Source: Selaginella moellendorffii
Taxonomy: Eukaryota > Streptophyta > Lycopodiopsida > Selaginellales > Selaginellaceae
DNA: 64,000 nucleotides
NCBI RefSeq assembly: GCF_000143415.4
Contig: NW_003314307.1
Span: 444,859 to 508,858 of the forward strand
Direction of reading: 5' to 3'
The position numbers and the translations under genes are program-made. Positions 18,773 to 30,909 of this stretch are shown piece by piece (position 1 is the first letter of the stretch; the number at the start of each line of letters is the position of its first letter). The notes beneath the pieces were generated by a model, which was not told where the DNA came from, did no database searches, and worked only from the letters and a program-made list of their open reading frames with translations.

Positions 18773-20912
18773 ATGGGGATCGTCGCGCAGCTCGGGCTGG
18801 GCCTCGTGATTGTTCTTTGCGCTTGCTTCCCACGGTCTTTGCAAGGGCATGATGGATTACATTCCAGGCGCGCGTTCCTGCTGGATCGCGGTAAGCTTGA
18901 GAGGTTTTCTTGATCGATTCAAGCAACTGACATCTCTTTTTGTGAATTTCCCAGGTGCTGAGGCGAAATATCTCCGACACACACGGAATTTCAGCGATTC
19001 CTTGCCTGGGGAGACGCGCCGTGTGGATCCTCTAGATGGTCTCAAGCACTACCGAGGGGGATTTGACATCGAGAACAAGCATTACTGGGCGGTAAGTCGA
19101 TCGTCTTGTTTGTAACTTGCTACAAAGTGAAAATTTGGTGACGCTCCTAATCGTGATGCTTTTGTGATGCTAGTCGGTGCTTTTTTCGGGGATATATGGG
19201 TACGCACTTGCGGTGGCATCAGTACTACTTGGCCTCGTTTTCCTGGTGCTGCTTTTTGTTCGATCGATGAAGAGGAGGGATTTAAAATTCCAAAAGATGG
19301 CTCCTAGTGCTTCAAATTCCCATCACTCTATTGTGTCTTCGGCGGCTTTGATGCTTTTGACACTGTTAGCACTGTAAGTGTTCTCCGTGCTTGGAAGTCT
19401 GTTTATATCTATGACTGACTTTGGGCTCGTTTAGTGTCTTTTGCTGCTTGCTTCTTGTCGGAAACAAGAGGCTACACGAGGACGCCAACGTTGTGAAAGA
19501 TGTTCTTATTGAGGCTGCCAACAATGCCACTGCTACTATATACAATGTCACGACAGAGATGACGGATATAACGACCAAGTTGGAGCCATTCGATGGTAAC
19601 CTTACTACTCTGTTCTCGTCGAAGGCCAGGCTCTACTTTGAAGCCGTGCAAATCCAACAAAAGGTTCAGGACAACAAGAAGATGATTGAGAGAACGTTGA
19701 AAGAAATGTGAGGTTAGCTCCATTGCGATCGTTAAGCGATGTGGTTAACCATTTTTTTCTCATTGCAGATACATCACTATCCTTGTTACGAGCTCGGTAA
19801 TAATGCTCTTTTTGATAGTGGGACTAGTTATTTTGATCGGTAGGGTCAGATTTCTGTGATAAGTACTCGTATACTGAACATTAAATGGTGTTGCAGAGAA
19901 GACGCATCCGTTTTGGTGGTGGTTCTTTCCGTTGTAAGTAGTTTTTTTTGTCTTGTTCTAAATTTTTTGAAAGTATCTTATGCCTTTCGTTATGTTATGG
20001 CAGGATTACTGTTGCTCTTTGGCTACTGACAGTATTCAGCTGGATCGCCTTTGGATTGTCTTACGCGGCTCACAAGTAATCTGATAGTTTTTCTTTAATC
20101 CGCTTCTTTCTCAACTGAAATAAGTTGTCAGTGTCGTGGACGACTCCTGTACAGCTCTAGAGGAGTATCAACAAAACCCATACAACAACACAAACGCACT
20201 GGGCTTGCTCCTGCCTTGCGTCGATTCCAAGAATGGGAACGACTCAGTCCTCAAGATACGTGAAGGCATGTACAGAGTTATCGCACAGGTAAGCTTGTGG
20301 TGTTCCAGCCATGCATCTAAATCCGAAGCTTTTCTCTTGCCAGGCGAATAGGAATATATCGAAGCTACGTACGACGATGGATGGCATCGGGGACAACCGC
20401 GTCATCCCCCACATTTGCAATCCATTCTCCGGCCCTCCACACTACAAGCTTACAGGGCAGTGCCTCGAAGGCACTGTGGCGATAGGTAACGTTCCCCAGG
20501 TAATTAAGAGACGCTGCTTTCAGATCGATCGTCACAAACTTTGATGGTTTTTGATGGAAAAAACTTACAGGTGCTCCAGCCGTTTCGATGCTCGGCCAAA
20601 GACGAGCACGAGTGTGCTACCGCCGAAGGCGTGCAGCACATCCCAGACCCGATCTACAGGACCATTCTGGCCTACAGCGCCGCCGCGCAGACGCTCATCG
20701 ACGCCACCCCATCGCTGGAAAGCCTCGCGAATTGCTCCTTTGTGGTGCGCGCTTTCTCGGTGATCGTGGATGGTAAGTGCCGCCCCGTGAGGAGCTCCAT
20801 CCATCTCCTCTGGGCTGCGTACGCTGGGCTCGCCACCACCGCGTTTTTACTCCTCATTCTCTACGCCATACGGATTTACTCAAAGCTCAAACAATCCAAA
20901 ACACAGGGTTAA
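18773..20912 (+). CDS. Plant tweety-like multi-pass membrane protein
   Basis: Ten exons, with GT-AG junctions I traced: 18773-18890, 18955-19091, 19174-19373, 19435-19707, 19769-19839, 19897-19933, 20004-20075, 20132-20288, 20344-20499, 20571-20912. Together they encode 520 residues in one frame. The protein starts MGIVAQLGLGLVIVLCACF, a signal-like hydrophobic stretch. A hydrophobic segment (YALAVASVLLGLVFLVLLFV) and a second one follow, then a hydrophilic loop with NAT, NVT and NLT sites, two more membrane segments (about residues 265-305), a large Cys-containing loop and a C-terminal membrane segment (WAAYAGLATTAFLLLILYAI). The layout matches the uncharacterised plant transmembrane family related in topology to tweety/prominin proteins. 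Its function is unknown. Confidence 0.85.
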
Positions 20913-21177
20913 AGTTTTTTAGGGCTTATTTGATTTTAGGGCTTTTATTCGATTAAAATTTTTAAGGCATATTTGATTAGTATTAAGCAATCTCTGCTTA
21001 GAATAAACTAATTGAAAAAAAAAAAAAGATTCCTTTCTCGTGTTGTATAAGGCTGCCGCTTGGCAAGCGTGGGCTCGTGATTGATCGATCGCGATCAAGA
21101 AAATATTTCGCTAGCGAGCGCGCAAGGTAGGGAATTTCTCGGCCTGGCGCCGCGATTGATCGTGTGGCAGCTCCGCA

Positions 21178-24100
21178 ATGGCGTCCAATGCGAGCGAATC
21201 GGCGGTGCCTGCCATTGCGCATCCCACTCCCGGGGATTCTTTCGGTGTGGCGGCCAACATTGTCTACCATTCGCAGTTCTCTTCTCGATTCTCGCCGTTT
21301 AAGTTCGAGGTGGAGCAGGCATTCTATGCCACTGCGGCGAGCGTGAAAGACGCCCTTGTCCAGGTCTGTCTAGTCTCCTATTCACGATATAGAAATTTTT
21401 CTTGGATGGATTGTTAGAGGAAGAACATGATTCTTTTCTCTTGGTTGGATCCATGGATTTTTTATAGAGATGGAACGAAACATACAAGCATTTCCACGAG
21501 GAGGATCCCAAGCAAGTTTATTACTTGTCCATGGAGTTTCTGCAAGGAAGAGCGCTCACCAATGCCATTGGAAATCTCGGCCTCTCGGACGCTTACGCGG
21601 CTGCGCTGACGAAGCTGGGCCATGATCTCGAGAACGTACGAGAACAAGTAAGTTCTAAGTATCCAAACTTTGTGGTTTCGTTCGAGCTAAAGGAATTTTC
21701 TCTCCAAGGAAAAAGATGCAGCTCTTGGAAATGGAGGTCTCGGGAGGCTTGCCTCGTGTTTTCTAGATTCCATGGCGACTCTCGATTTACCTGCATGGGG
21801 ATATGGCCTACGATACAAGTACGGGCTTTTTAAGCAGATAATTTCCTCTAAAGGCCAGGAAGAATATGCAGAGGACTGGCTAGAGGTATTTCCCTTGCTT
21901 GTTAGCGAAGCAATCGTTCGTGCTCACTTGATCTTCCTTGGCAGAAGTCTAGTCCTTGGGAAATAGTCAGGCACGACGTAACATATCCAGTTCGATTTTT
22001 CGGTGAGGTGCAAGTCGATTCTGATGGAAGGTGATTTGTTTTTTGCTTCTAGCGTTTACAAAACTCTAAGCTCTTCTACCATCTTTCAAGGCGGAAATGG
22101 ATCGGGGGAGAAGTTATGCAGGCTCTGGCTTATGATATCCCCATCCCTGGCTACAACACAAAGAACACAATCAGCCTTCGAATTTGGGAAGCGCGCGTGC
22201 CCGCCGAAGATTTTGACTTGTATGCTTTTAACGCCGGAAAACACGAGGAAGCAGTTCAGCTACAGCTGAAGGCCGACCAGGTGTGTTCTTGTTCAAAACA
22301 AAACTTTGTTCGTATGACATATTTACTTCCTTCCAGATCTGCTCAGTTTTATATCCTGGAGACAGTACTGAAGATGGAAAGCTCTTGCGTCTGAAGCAGC
22401 AGTACATGCTGTGCAGTGCTTCGTTGCAGGTGATTGTGTGTGTTTTAAGCGTTTCAGCTTGAAAGTATAGTGTCTTCGTGATATAGGATATTTTCTCGCG
22501 TTTCAAAGAAAGACGTGGAGCTATCTCATGGGATGAGTTTCCAAATAAAGTTGCTGTTCAACTAAACGATACGCATCCAACGCTGGCAATTCCAGAATTG
22601 ATGAGGATTTTGATGGACGACGAAGGACTTGGATGGGATCAGGCGTGGAACATTACTTCCAGGTTGGTTCTTCTTTTTTCAAACAAGTAATTCCCGGTCT
22701 ATCAACTTTCTTCTATGTTGTCGATTCTAACAGCACTATAGCATATACTAACCATACAGTTCTTCCGGAAGCACTTGAGAAGTGGTCACAAGTTGTCATG
22801 GCCAAGCTTTTACCTCGGCATATGGAGATTATAGCAGAAATTGATAAGCGGGTAGGCATTCTCAGTCTCTCTCTCATTGAGTTTGTCTTATAAAATTGCT
22901 TGCATTTGCAGTTTCAAGTGCTTGTGGCTAGAACAAGGCCCGAGTTAGAAAGTAAACTGGAAGCTCTACAAGTTTTGGATAACTCCAACCCCGAAAAGAA
23001 GCTTGTGCGCATGGCACACTTGTGTGTTGTGTCTGCTCATTCGGTAACGTTTACAAATTTATAGCGAGGAAGGCCCGCTGATTATGCTTGCCAGGTGAAC
23101 GGAGTTGCAGAGCTGCACAGCGAGATATTGAAGAAGGAGCTCTTTTCCGACTTCTATTCGCTATGGCCCGAAAAATTTAATAACAAGACAAATGGTGTCA
23201 CTCCAAGGCGGTGGCTACGTTTTTGCAGCCCCGAATTAAGTGCGATCATTACCAAGTGGCTGAGGACTGATAAATGGGTCACAAACCTCGACCTTCTCAG
23301 TGGCCTGAGAGAGGTAAGATCTATATTTCGAAAGACAGGCGGTAAGTTTTGCCTTGAATTCAGTTTGCAGAGGACAAACAACTCCAGGAAGAATGGAACG
23401 CTGCCAAGCTAGCCAACAAAGTCCGGTTCGCAGATTACTTGCTCAAGGTTGTAGGGGTCGAAGTCAATCCACAAACTCTTTTCGACATTCAAATCAAGCG
23501 GATTCACGAGTATAAGCGTCAGCTGCTCAATATATTATCCGTGATCTATCGTTACAAAACGATCAAGGTCTGCCATAGTTATAAGTTTCCTCTCTCTTTT
23601 TTCTCGTTTCTAATAGCTGGTTGTCAATGTAGGAGATGAGTCCCGAAGAACGTGCGAACACTGTCCCACGAACTGTCATGTTCGGTGGCAAAGCTTTTGC
23701 AACTTACGCACAGGCAAAACGAATTGTCAAACTTGTTACTGACGTTGGAGCTGTTGTCAACAATGATCCCAACGTTTCTCCACATCTCAAGGTACGAAAG
23801 CTTGTGATGCTTTCAATACCAAAAACCGAGATCGCTTCCTCTATCCAGGTTGTTTTCATTCCAAATTACAATGTCACGGTGGCAGAGCTCGCCATCCCAG
23901 CCAGTGAGCTCTCGCAGCACATCAGCACGGCTGGAATGGAAGCAAGCGGTACGAGCAACATGAAGTTTGCGCTCAACGGGAGCCTGATAATCGGGACACT
24001 GGACGGAGCCAACATTGAGATCCGAGAGGAAATTGGTGAAGACAACTTCTTCCTCTTTGGTGCTCGAGCCGACGACGTCCCCAGGCTGAGAAAAGAAAGA

Positions 24101-24543
24101 GAACAAGGCAAAGTAATGCTTCTCAATCCTATGATCATCTCTTAACTTCTCATGTGTTCTTGTAGTTTGTTCCCGACCCGCGCTTCGAAGAGGTGAAGGA
24201 CCTCATTCGCTCGAAAGCGTTTGGCGATTTCGATTACGAGCCACTGTTAGAGGCTCTTGAGGGTGACACCGGCTATGGCCGAGGGGATTATTTTCTCGTC
24301 GGTCAAGACTTCCCCGAGTACCTGGATGCCCAAGACAAAGTCGACGAGACTTACAAGTATAGACACATTCCTTTCCTCCTTGAGCTGTGACTTACATCAC
24401 TCTTTTTCCTGTCCAGGAATCGCGCAAAATGGATGAAGATGTCGATTCTTAGCACTGCTGGGTCGGGAAAGTTTAGCAGCGACAGGACCATCTCACAGTA
24501 CGCCAATGAGATCTGGCAAGTTGGCCAGTGCCGTGTTCCATGA
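21178..24543 (+). CDS. PHS2: Cytosolic alpha-1,4-glucan phosphorylase
   Basis: Fifteen exons give 833 residues: 21178-21363, 21468-21647, 21709-21885, 21945-22030, 22091-22280, 22337-22429, 22487-22662, 22734-22851, 22912-23043, 23095-23313, 23364-23567, 23633-23791, 23849-24112, 24166-24356, 24417-24543. The enzyme splits alpha-1,4 glucan with phosphate to glucose-1-phosphate. Marks: [64 protein letters not shown] and the pyridoxal-phosphate site [14 protein letters not shown]. There is no transit peptide and no plastid-type central insertion, so the cytosolic form is indicated. Length is close to the usual 840. All active-site blocks appear intact. Confidence 0.97.
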
Positions 24544-24726
24544 ACACAAGAAGTAAGACACATAGTATTACGTTCTAAACGAACTCTTTCATCTCGCTTT
24601 CTTTGTCAACAGAGGGCACGCTTCGAGCACGCGTGGACGTGGAATCTTATTGGGTGTATTCGCTTATAGATATCATATAGAGGGCTATCACTGTTCACAG
24701 TGTGTTTGTTTGCTTGGGAGAGAACG

Positions 24727-24990
24727 ATGAGCGGAGAGAAACCTTGCTGCGCAGGTAAGTTTCGATTTTCTCCATTCATGATCTAAGCTTGCTCGGCTGC
24801 AGATAAATGGGACGAATTCGTCGGCATGGACGCCGAGGAAGCCAAGAAGAAGCTCAAGGAGGTTCACAGCACCCTTGATGTTGTGATCCTTCCAGAGGGC
24901 AGCATAATGACCATGGATTTTCGCAAGGACCGAGTGCGGCTCTTCACGGATTCTAACAACAAAGTGAGTCAAGTTCCCAAGCTAGGATGA
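24727..24990 (+). CDS. Potato inhibitor I-type serine protease inhibitor
   Basis: Two exons (24727-24754 and 24803-24990) encode 71 residues: MSGEKPCCAD, then KWDEFVGMDAEEAKKKLKE and the reactive-loop region VVILPEGSIMTMDFRKDRVR, ending SQVPKLG. This is the potato inhibitor I / CI-2 fold, usually 65-75 residues. By alignment with CI-2 the P1 residue is Met and P1' is Asp (MTM-DF), pointing to chymotrypsin- or subtilisin-like targets. There is no signal peptide. The in-frame GTGAGT at 24964 looks like a splice donor, but the family C-terminus is read straight through it. Confidence 0.92.
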
Positions 24991-25053
24991 TGGATCATTC
25001 CTAGTTTGGGGTAGTGCTACTATAAAATAAAAGCGAGCTACCTGAGATCATGA

Positions 25054-26249
25054 TCACTTGGTCTCTTCCGGTGTCTTGCTTTCCTTTCCTGTAAGAAGCC
25101 CTCTGATCTTCACGTCATACAAAATCTCTTCGACTTTCTTGAGGTCGTATTTCAATCCTTCACGCAAGGAAAAAAAAAAAAGAAAAGAAAAGAAAGAAAC
25201 TGGGTCAGTGTAGAGCGAAAGATTTTCACTTCGTACCGTCAAATCGCTTCCTGAGATGATCGTTTCGGAGATTGAGGAGCCGGAACGCGGAGTACAAATC
25301 ACTCAAGAACAGCGAAACTCTCTCGGGACAATCGTAAGCTCCCGCGACAACTTGATTCACGACGTATCTTGGCTGTGCACAGTATGGAAAGAAGTTAAAA
25401 ATCCTCACAAAACGTACAATAAAAACCACGCATTTACACATACCAGCTCGCTGGACATGTTGCATAGGCCTGCGACAAAGATCAAAGATCAAAACACGAA
25501 AATAAAGCCTGGAGGCTCGAAACTTACCCACTAGATAGTCGTCTAGATCCAGAAAGAAATCTTCTTTCTTCACTGCAAATGATGAGAATGAAGTAAGCCG
25601 AGAATGAAGTTGTAATCGAGCTTACGCTCCAGGAGCTCTTGCGCGTCAGCGTGAGAAAGAAGATCTCCAGTCTCCAACCAGTGCGAGAATGCGAGCAAGG
25701 AAACCACGACCTGCGTTTGATTCCGCCAGTAATCGTGATACCTGGAAGACAAAAAAGAAAAGAGCTAGCTCTCAAACCATCCATCCATGACAAACACACA
25801 CGCAAGAAGAAAGAAAAAAAAAACATCGTACATACACTTACTTGTAGTACTCCTCGGGCCGAGCTTTGATGATCGCCGTGAGCTCCATGTAAGCCTTTCG
25901 TATCTCTGGAAGGTAGCTCTTGGCTTTCTTGATACTATCTGGAAGCTTAAAAGTTTAAAGAGAAGAACGCAATAGATCTACGCTTACCGCCGGAGGAGGA
26001 GTGATGGATTGGAAGCAATGCCGCATTCATGAGGCGAGTGGCGTTGTCCAGCTCTGACACCGCCGATCGAAGCTGCTCCCTCACGGCATTGGACGCATCC
26101 ATCTCTGCGCGGAACGATTCAAACTGCTCCATGGCGCCGCAGCAGGCCGTGGCGGTGGTGGAGCAAGCGCGAAGGCGCACCGATCCTCTAGGGCTAGCGC
26201 TGCGTGCGACGGAGAAGAGACGAAGAGCCCGGAACGCCACGACAGACAT
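25054..26249 (-). CDS. TSN: Translin
   Basis: Seven minus-strand exons: 26249-25988, 25938-25842, 25741-25626, 25572-25528, 25469-25444, 25372-25237, 25157-25054. They encode 261 residues. After an Arg/Ser-rich lead of about 40 residues (possibly a transit peptide) the translin fold begins at MEQFESFRAEMD. Family marks are KARPEEYYKYHDYWRN, FSHWLETGDLL, FFLDLDDYLVGLCNMSSEL, RYVVNQVVAGAYDCP and FRLLNLRNDHLRKRFD. Translin binds single-stranded RNA/DNA as an octamer and joins TRAX in the C3PO nuclease. The sequence lacks the acidic catalytic residues typical of TRAX, as far as I can judge. TTAGGGTTT overlaps the start codon. Confidence 0.93.
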
Positions 26250-26287
26250 TAGGGTTTAAACGGATCCATTAACCCTAAACCCTAAAC
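26249..26287. promoter_or_regulatory. Telo-box cluster upstream of the translin gene
   Basis: TTAGGGTTTAAA begins at the translin start codon, and AACCCTAAACCCTAAAC follows at 26271-26287. Telo-boxes (AAACCCTAA) are known promoter elements of plant housekeeping genes, often within the 5' leader. The array is too short to be an interstitial telomere. Confidence 0.75.
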
Positions 26288-27361
26288 AGGTCTCTTTAGT
26301 GCATAGCTAATGAAATGTCTGAATTGTTTGTCCATTCTGTGGAGTGTATCCAATTTCTTATCAATGAGATTGATGACATTTTGGAAGTTCTTTTAAACTC
26401 TAGATTTCCATCTACATTAAAAGTTGGATTGGGCCTTTTTGAAGAACAAATCGTACGAAGAAACACACCCAGCTTATCTATTGTGTGGAGGGTATTTCGA
26501 TCTATAACATCATGCTAGTGATCCTGACATTCACGAGTTGATGGATGATGTTGAAATATTCGGGATCAAGGTCCGCATGAAATCATGAAGAGAAATCTGG
26601 ATGACACACCCTTGAAGAAAGTCTGGGAGGAAGTTTAGAACCGCGAACAAGCAATATCCCCAGGTTTATTGATTACAATGGCTTGAAGTTAATCGGCATG
26701 GAAGAATGCAAACCTTTAATCGAGGCAGGGCTATCCATTCTAAAGTTCTCCGAAGAAGAAGTAAATGTAGAAGGGAGTAAAGGAGGTCCCACTGCTTTAG
26801 CCAAAAATAAGCTTGTAACAGTTCCAAGCAAGAGCAAATCGACCCAAGGTAATTCATAACTACTTTTCAGGACTATGTGTTTGTATTTTGCAGCCTTTAA
26901 GATCTTTGTGTGGGATTCCTCTTACTATCCAGGCAAAGTGGTGGCTGTGCATGGGCCGCATCCAAATTTTGGGTCTGGACAATCAGGAATTGGAAGAGCA
27001 TTTCATTTGCGGATTAATGACAACATATGGTTGGAACAATCCCAAAACTGGAAGTGATTACAAGACAGCCGTATGTGGCCTCATTGTGAATCCAATAAGA
27101 AATGTAAATTATAAATATCTATTATTATCTTATAGACTATTGAGTTTTAGTGGCTTTCAACATGATTTAGTACAGTGCTAGCTAAATCATATTAATTTTC
27201 ATAAAGAAGCTCAAGCTTAAGGGAATAGAATATATATATATTGATCGTAGCAATACAACACAAAATGAATATTCCAGTTAATATATTGATAAAATTTAAA
27301 TTTCTACTAATCTTGAATATAAACCATTAAGCGTGCTTAAACGTACACATGCTTGTTGATC
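26288..27361. other. Intergenic, possible decayed coding fragments
   Basis: About 1.07 kb of AT-rich DNA. Some plus-strand stretches read like protein (MSELFVHSVECIQFLINEID at about 26315; VVAVHGPHPNFGSGQSGIG at about 26940), but they are broken by stops and I cannot name a family. It may be a dead gene or old transposon. 27182-27361 is plain AT-rich flank. Confidence 0.4.
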
Positions 27362-28606
27362 CTACGTTTGACGTGATGTGACAAAAGTGTATGATTTCAG
27401 CCATTGCGGCCTTAAGTCTATTGTAACATGTGCTGCTGGGCTGATTTGAGGACCTCGCTGATGGTTTGCGATGAAGGCAGCGAATTCTTCCAGAGGAGGA
27501 GCTGTCTCCCATCGATAGTAAGACTCATGCGATGCCGAACTATTGAAGTAATAGTTGCAGCACCAATTGAGAAGCGCGAGGAAGGACTCGTTTTTTTCAT
27601 GAGAGGAGCAATCGTCCTGTGCTGGCCTTGTCGTCGTTCTCCTGGAGAGTTTCCGGACGAAGCTCTCCAAAACTGTCATGTTGATTTGCCCTTCCACATC
27701 AATGAGGAACTCTCCAATCTCCGAGAAAACCTCCTTGTATGTCGCTTGCAGTATGTTGACACCACCTTTCACGCTGGGAAAACCCACGTTTGGGAGAAAG
27801 TCATTCCCGAGGAAGAAGCACATGAACACGAAGTCCCTCATTGCGGATCTCGATCTCACTTTGGAGGGCTCCTTCATTTCAACCTCCAAGTCCCGAATCA
27901 GCTTGTCAATCCTTAAAATCTTGTAATCCATGCCTCCTTCCTTCCTGGGCGTTTGCCTGAGAATGTTGATCTTCTTCGAGACCGGGCTGGCCAGGGAATG
28001 CATGATTAAATCCGCATCACGTCCAACCACGCAGAAAGTGTCGTGGGCGTTGAAAGGCACAGTCTTGATGTGCTTGAAGATCTTGTACTCTCCCTCTCCA
28101 TCCTCCTCCGTTGTCGAGAGAATCCACTTCATCCTTGGATGGGCACTGCTCATTCTAGCTACAAGACCTCGCAGTTCCCTCACCACACCGTCCATGAATG
28201 GCGTTCCATGGCAAACCATCGCGAACCTTTCCTTTTCGTTCTTTGGAAGAAACCGATCATCCACGGATGACGGATCCAGCTCCTCCTCCTTCGAAACAGT
28301 ACCTTGCCCGTTGGACTTCTTAAAGATCTTGTGGAAAGTCTTTGCAGCTGGAGGCCTTCCATCGAGAGCCAAGAACACAAGCTTGCTGGGCGACGCGATA
28401 CTCAAGATGGTGTGCATGGAATCCACGAACTCTCGATAGAAGCCGGCGAAGGTGGCGGGGTAGTCCTCCCTCTCCAAAATCACAAAGATGGCGGAGCCTA
28501 CATCTACGTACAAGTTGGCGCATGTTGAAAGCAGCCCCGTGTTGGCATCACAAACGCAGTCCGGGTGTTCTTTCAAAACCGATGCAAAATAGACTGGAAT
28601 TCCCAT
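27362..28606 (-). CDS. Compact XRN-like 5'-3' exoribonuclease
   Basis: 414 residues in one exon. It starts MGIPVYF, as XRN1/Rat1 enzymes do, and carries the nuclease blocks in order: NLYVDVG (31-37, usually NLYLDMN), ALDGRPPAAK (80-89), HGTPFM (133-138), GEGEYK (170-175), GRDADLIMHSLA (195-206) and the block ending GNDFLP (267-272). The acidic metal-binding residues in these blocks are present. Plant XRNs are near 1000 residues. This one ends soon after the first conserved region and lacks the second region and the C-terminal extension. The lack of introns among intron-rich neighbours suggests a retrocopy or specialised paralogue. 5'-3' exonuclease activity is inferred from motifs only. Confidence 0.85.
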   Translation of the reverse strand: MGIPVYFASVLKEHPDCVCDANTGLLSTCANLYVDVGSAIFVILEREDYPATFAGFYREFVDSMHTILSIASPSKLVFLALDGRPPAAKTFHKIFKKSNGQGTVSKEEELDPSSVDDRFLPKNEKERFAMVCHGTPFMDGVVRELRGLVARMSSAHPRMKWILSTTEEDGEGEYKIFKHIKTVPFNAHDTFCVVGRDADLIMHSLASPVSKKINILRQTPRKEGGMDYKILRIDKLIRDLEVEMKEPSKVRSRSAMRDFVFMCFFLGNDFLPNVGFPSVKGGVNILQATYKEVFSEIGEFLIDVEGQINMTVLESFVRKLSRRTTTRPAQDDCSSHEKNESFLALLNWCCNYYFNSSASHESYYRWETAPPLEEFAAFIANHQRGPQISPAAHVTIDLRPQWLKSYTFVTSRQT

Positions 28607-28738
28607 CTGAGAGACAAGGGTTTCTACAGCATTGGATCCTTTTATAATCCAGGCATCCTTAACCTTTTCCCTATATAAACTAAAAGGCAGTTAACATTAA
28701 CCACGTTTTAACTACAGCTTTAAACCTTAAACTTCCAT

Positions 28739-30909
28739 TCAATAGAGATGCTTGGAGTTTTCGTGATTTTTCCAAGCTCTCGAGCACATCCTCGTCTCTG
28801 GGTCATACTCCCACAAGCCTGCTCGCGTTTGTCTCTCGATCTTTTGCTGGTGTCCGGTCTTCCAGTTGTTGTGGAGAATCACACAGCCAAGTCTCTGGCA
28901 AGTTCCTCTCACGTCTTTGCTGTCCCAGATGAGCTTGTAGGCTCCGTTTGGATACCGCCAGCGATCCAGGAACTCGACTGTGAGATTGGTCTCCGGCTCC
29001 ACACACGAAGAATTGCCTTTCCTGTGCTTCCCATCCTCGCCGCACAAAACGTCGTAGAAGCTTGGCTGCTCCGAGAGCTTCGACTTGGCGGCGTGCTTGA
29101 CGATCTTGCGGAAGGAAACTATGGTGGCGTTGTCCGACCACGCGAAGTAGAAGCCGGAATTCAGTCGGCGAGGGAGATTAACAGCTTCTGGAAAGAGTGT
29201 GATATAGATGAGAGCTAAACTTCCAAACGTACCATACCTTTCTCATTGTACTCGTCCGTTTGTGCTGCTAGAACTCCCGGCCCGAAAGCCATGAGCTCTC
29301 GAATCGGGCTGCTAAACCAATACACGTCCACGTCGCTGAAGAGAACGCTGTAGCCAAGCTCCAGAATTCGCAGCACGGTTCTAGACTTGGACTTGGTCAC
29401 TGTTTTAAAGCAGCTACTTCCAAACGTGCAGTCCTTGGAATCACTTCTCCCAGACTCCGTTCGAAATACAGGCAATCCCTGCGATAGAGTTTTTCCAGGT
29501 CTTAGAACTTCACAAAGAGCAAAGAGAAATAAACAGTGACTTACTTGTAGAATCCCGAACTGGTACATTTCCTTGTCAATGGTGGCTACCAGATAGTTCG
29601 TAACGTTGAGATGGCGAAGGCGGCACACCCAGCTCATTAGCATGTCCCTGTAGCTGTGACTTACGACTGTGAGCACCACTACCTTGTCCGGACTGGAAAC
29701 TTTGAGCAGCAATGACTCGAGCTGGTACGAATAGCCACTGGTGATCGAAGAGAGATTTCCAGAAACCTGGTGCTGCGATGAAGAACAATCTAGCTGTGGA
29801 GCTGAAAGTTTCCCGCAGGAACTCTCACTTTCGTGGACATAGCGCCGGAAACTCGTCATTAAGGCCTGGCTTCTCCCTCCAGCGTCACAGCTTTGATGGC
29901 ACAGCTGCGATCCACAAGGGAAGAGCCTGGCTACCGGCTGGTTTGAGAAATGTGGTGGCTTGAAAGCGTAGGAGCCGTAAGTTCTCGCTAGTCGAGCATT
30001 GGCATCAACTTCCCAGGAGCTCGATGGTGGTGCTTGGATTGTGTCGTTGCTCAAGAGTATCTGGAACGCTCCAAGTGCTTCACTCACGTCAATCACCACC
30101 CGCAGCTCTGATGCTATGGCCTCGTTTAGCATCCACTGGTTGTAGAAGCCGGCTCCATACCGGAAAGGTGGAAGAACACCAGCGTGAAGTGGTACCTGGG
30201 ATGGATTCCAAGCCCAGAGTTTTACTCCACCACACTCGGACCAGCGACCATTCTTGCTGACATAGTCCTCCACCTTCATCAAATTGAGATCGCTGAAGAA
30301 GGAAACCATAGAGAAGAAGAAGATTCTTACCTGGTGAAGCTTGTCGATCGCGAGAGAAGATCCAGGCAGTGTCTTGGACGTGGCAACCATGAGCCAGTGA
30401 CGATGCTGGAGGCTCCTGACATGACTAAGAACTTTGGTGAGGCTGGGAGGAAGAACAACGTCCGGATCAACGATAACTACTACTCCCGAGCTGACTGATC
30501 GAGCTCTCGCGACCATCGAGTGGAAGAATGGCACTCCCTGGAAGCTACATTCTGTAAAGATCCTTAGAACACTCTTCCCAAAAAATTTCGCAACAACTTA
30601 CGTAGAATCCACGTTTGATTCAACCGAGATGCAATGCTCTTGATCAAGGGAAGAAACCACTCGATGCAGCGATGGATCCGATCCCAGAAGCACCACACAG
30701 GGCGGCGGGACGAGATCCAGCCACGAATGGAGCGCCAGGCGCTGCATTGGGGCTTCGATGCTGGATGGAGCTGCAAAAATGGTGAGATTCAGCGCTGGAT
30801 TTGTGGACTGGAGCTGGAGATTGCGGCCGTGCGGCAGACCGATCCTGTGAGTGGCGTAGAGCGAGGCGAGGACGAGCGCCATTCCCACAATCCATGTCGA
30901 GACTAGCAT
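28739..30909 (-). CDS. RAY1: GT77-family glycosyltransferase, RAY1-like
   Basis: Four exons (30909-30602, 30544-29545, 29478-29238, 29187-28739) encode 665 residues, a type II Golgi protein. An N-terminal anchor (STWIVGMALVLASLYA) is followed by a lumenal GT2-like section (VPFFHSMVARAR, VVVIVDPDVVLPPSL, VPLHAGVLPPFRYG). The C-terminal GT77 domain has ILELGYSVLFSDVDVYWF (the DVD metal site), GFYFAWSDNATI and ILHNNWKTGHQQK. The two-part layout is that of RAY1 (reduced arabinose yariv), which acts on cell-wall arabinan/arabinogalactan. A GTAAG...CAG stretch of 38 nt at 30293-30330 looks like an intron, but removing it breaks the frame. I keep it as coding. Shares a 34-bp spacer with SEN54. Confidence 0.9.

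Noticed and set aside
24964-24969. Splice donor GTGAGT in the protease inhibitor gene
   Set aside because: Reading through gives the conserved family C-terminus and a stop. Splicing here would remove it.
26249-26290. Interstitial telomere
   Set aside because: Only two or three AAACCCT units occur, directly at a gene start. This fits a promoter telo-box better.
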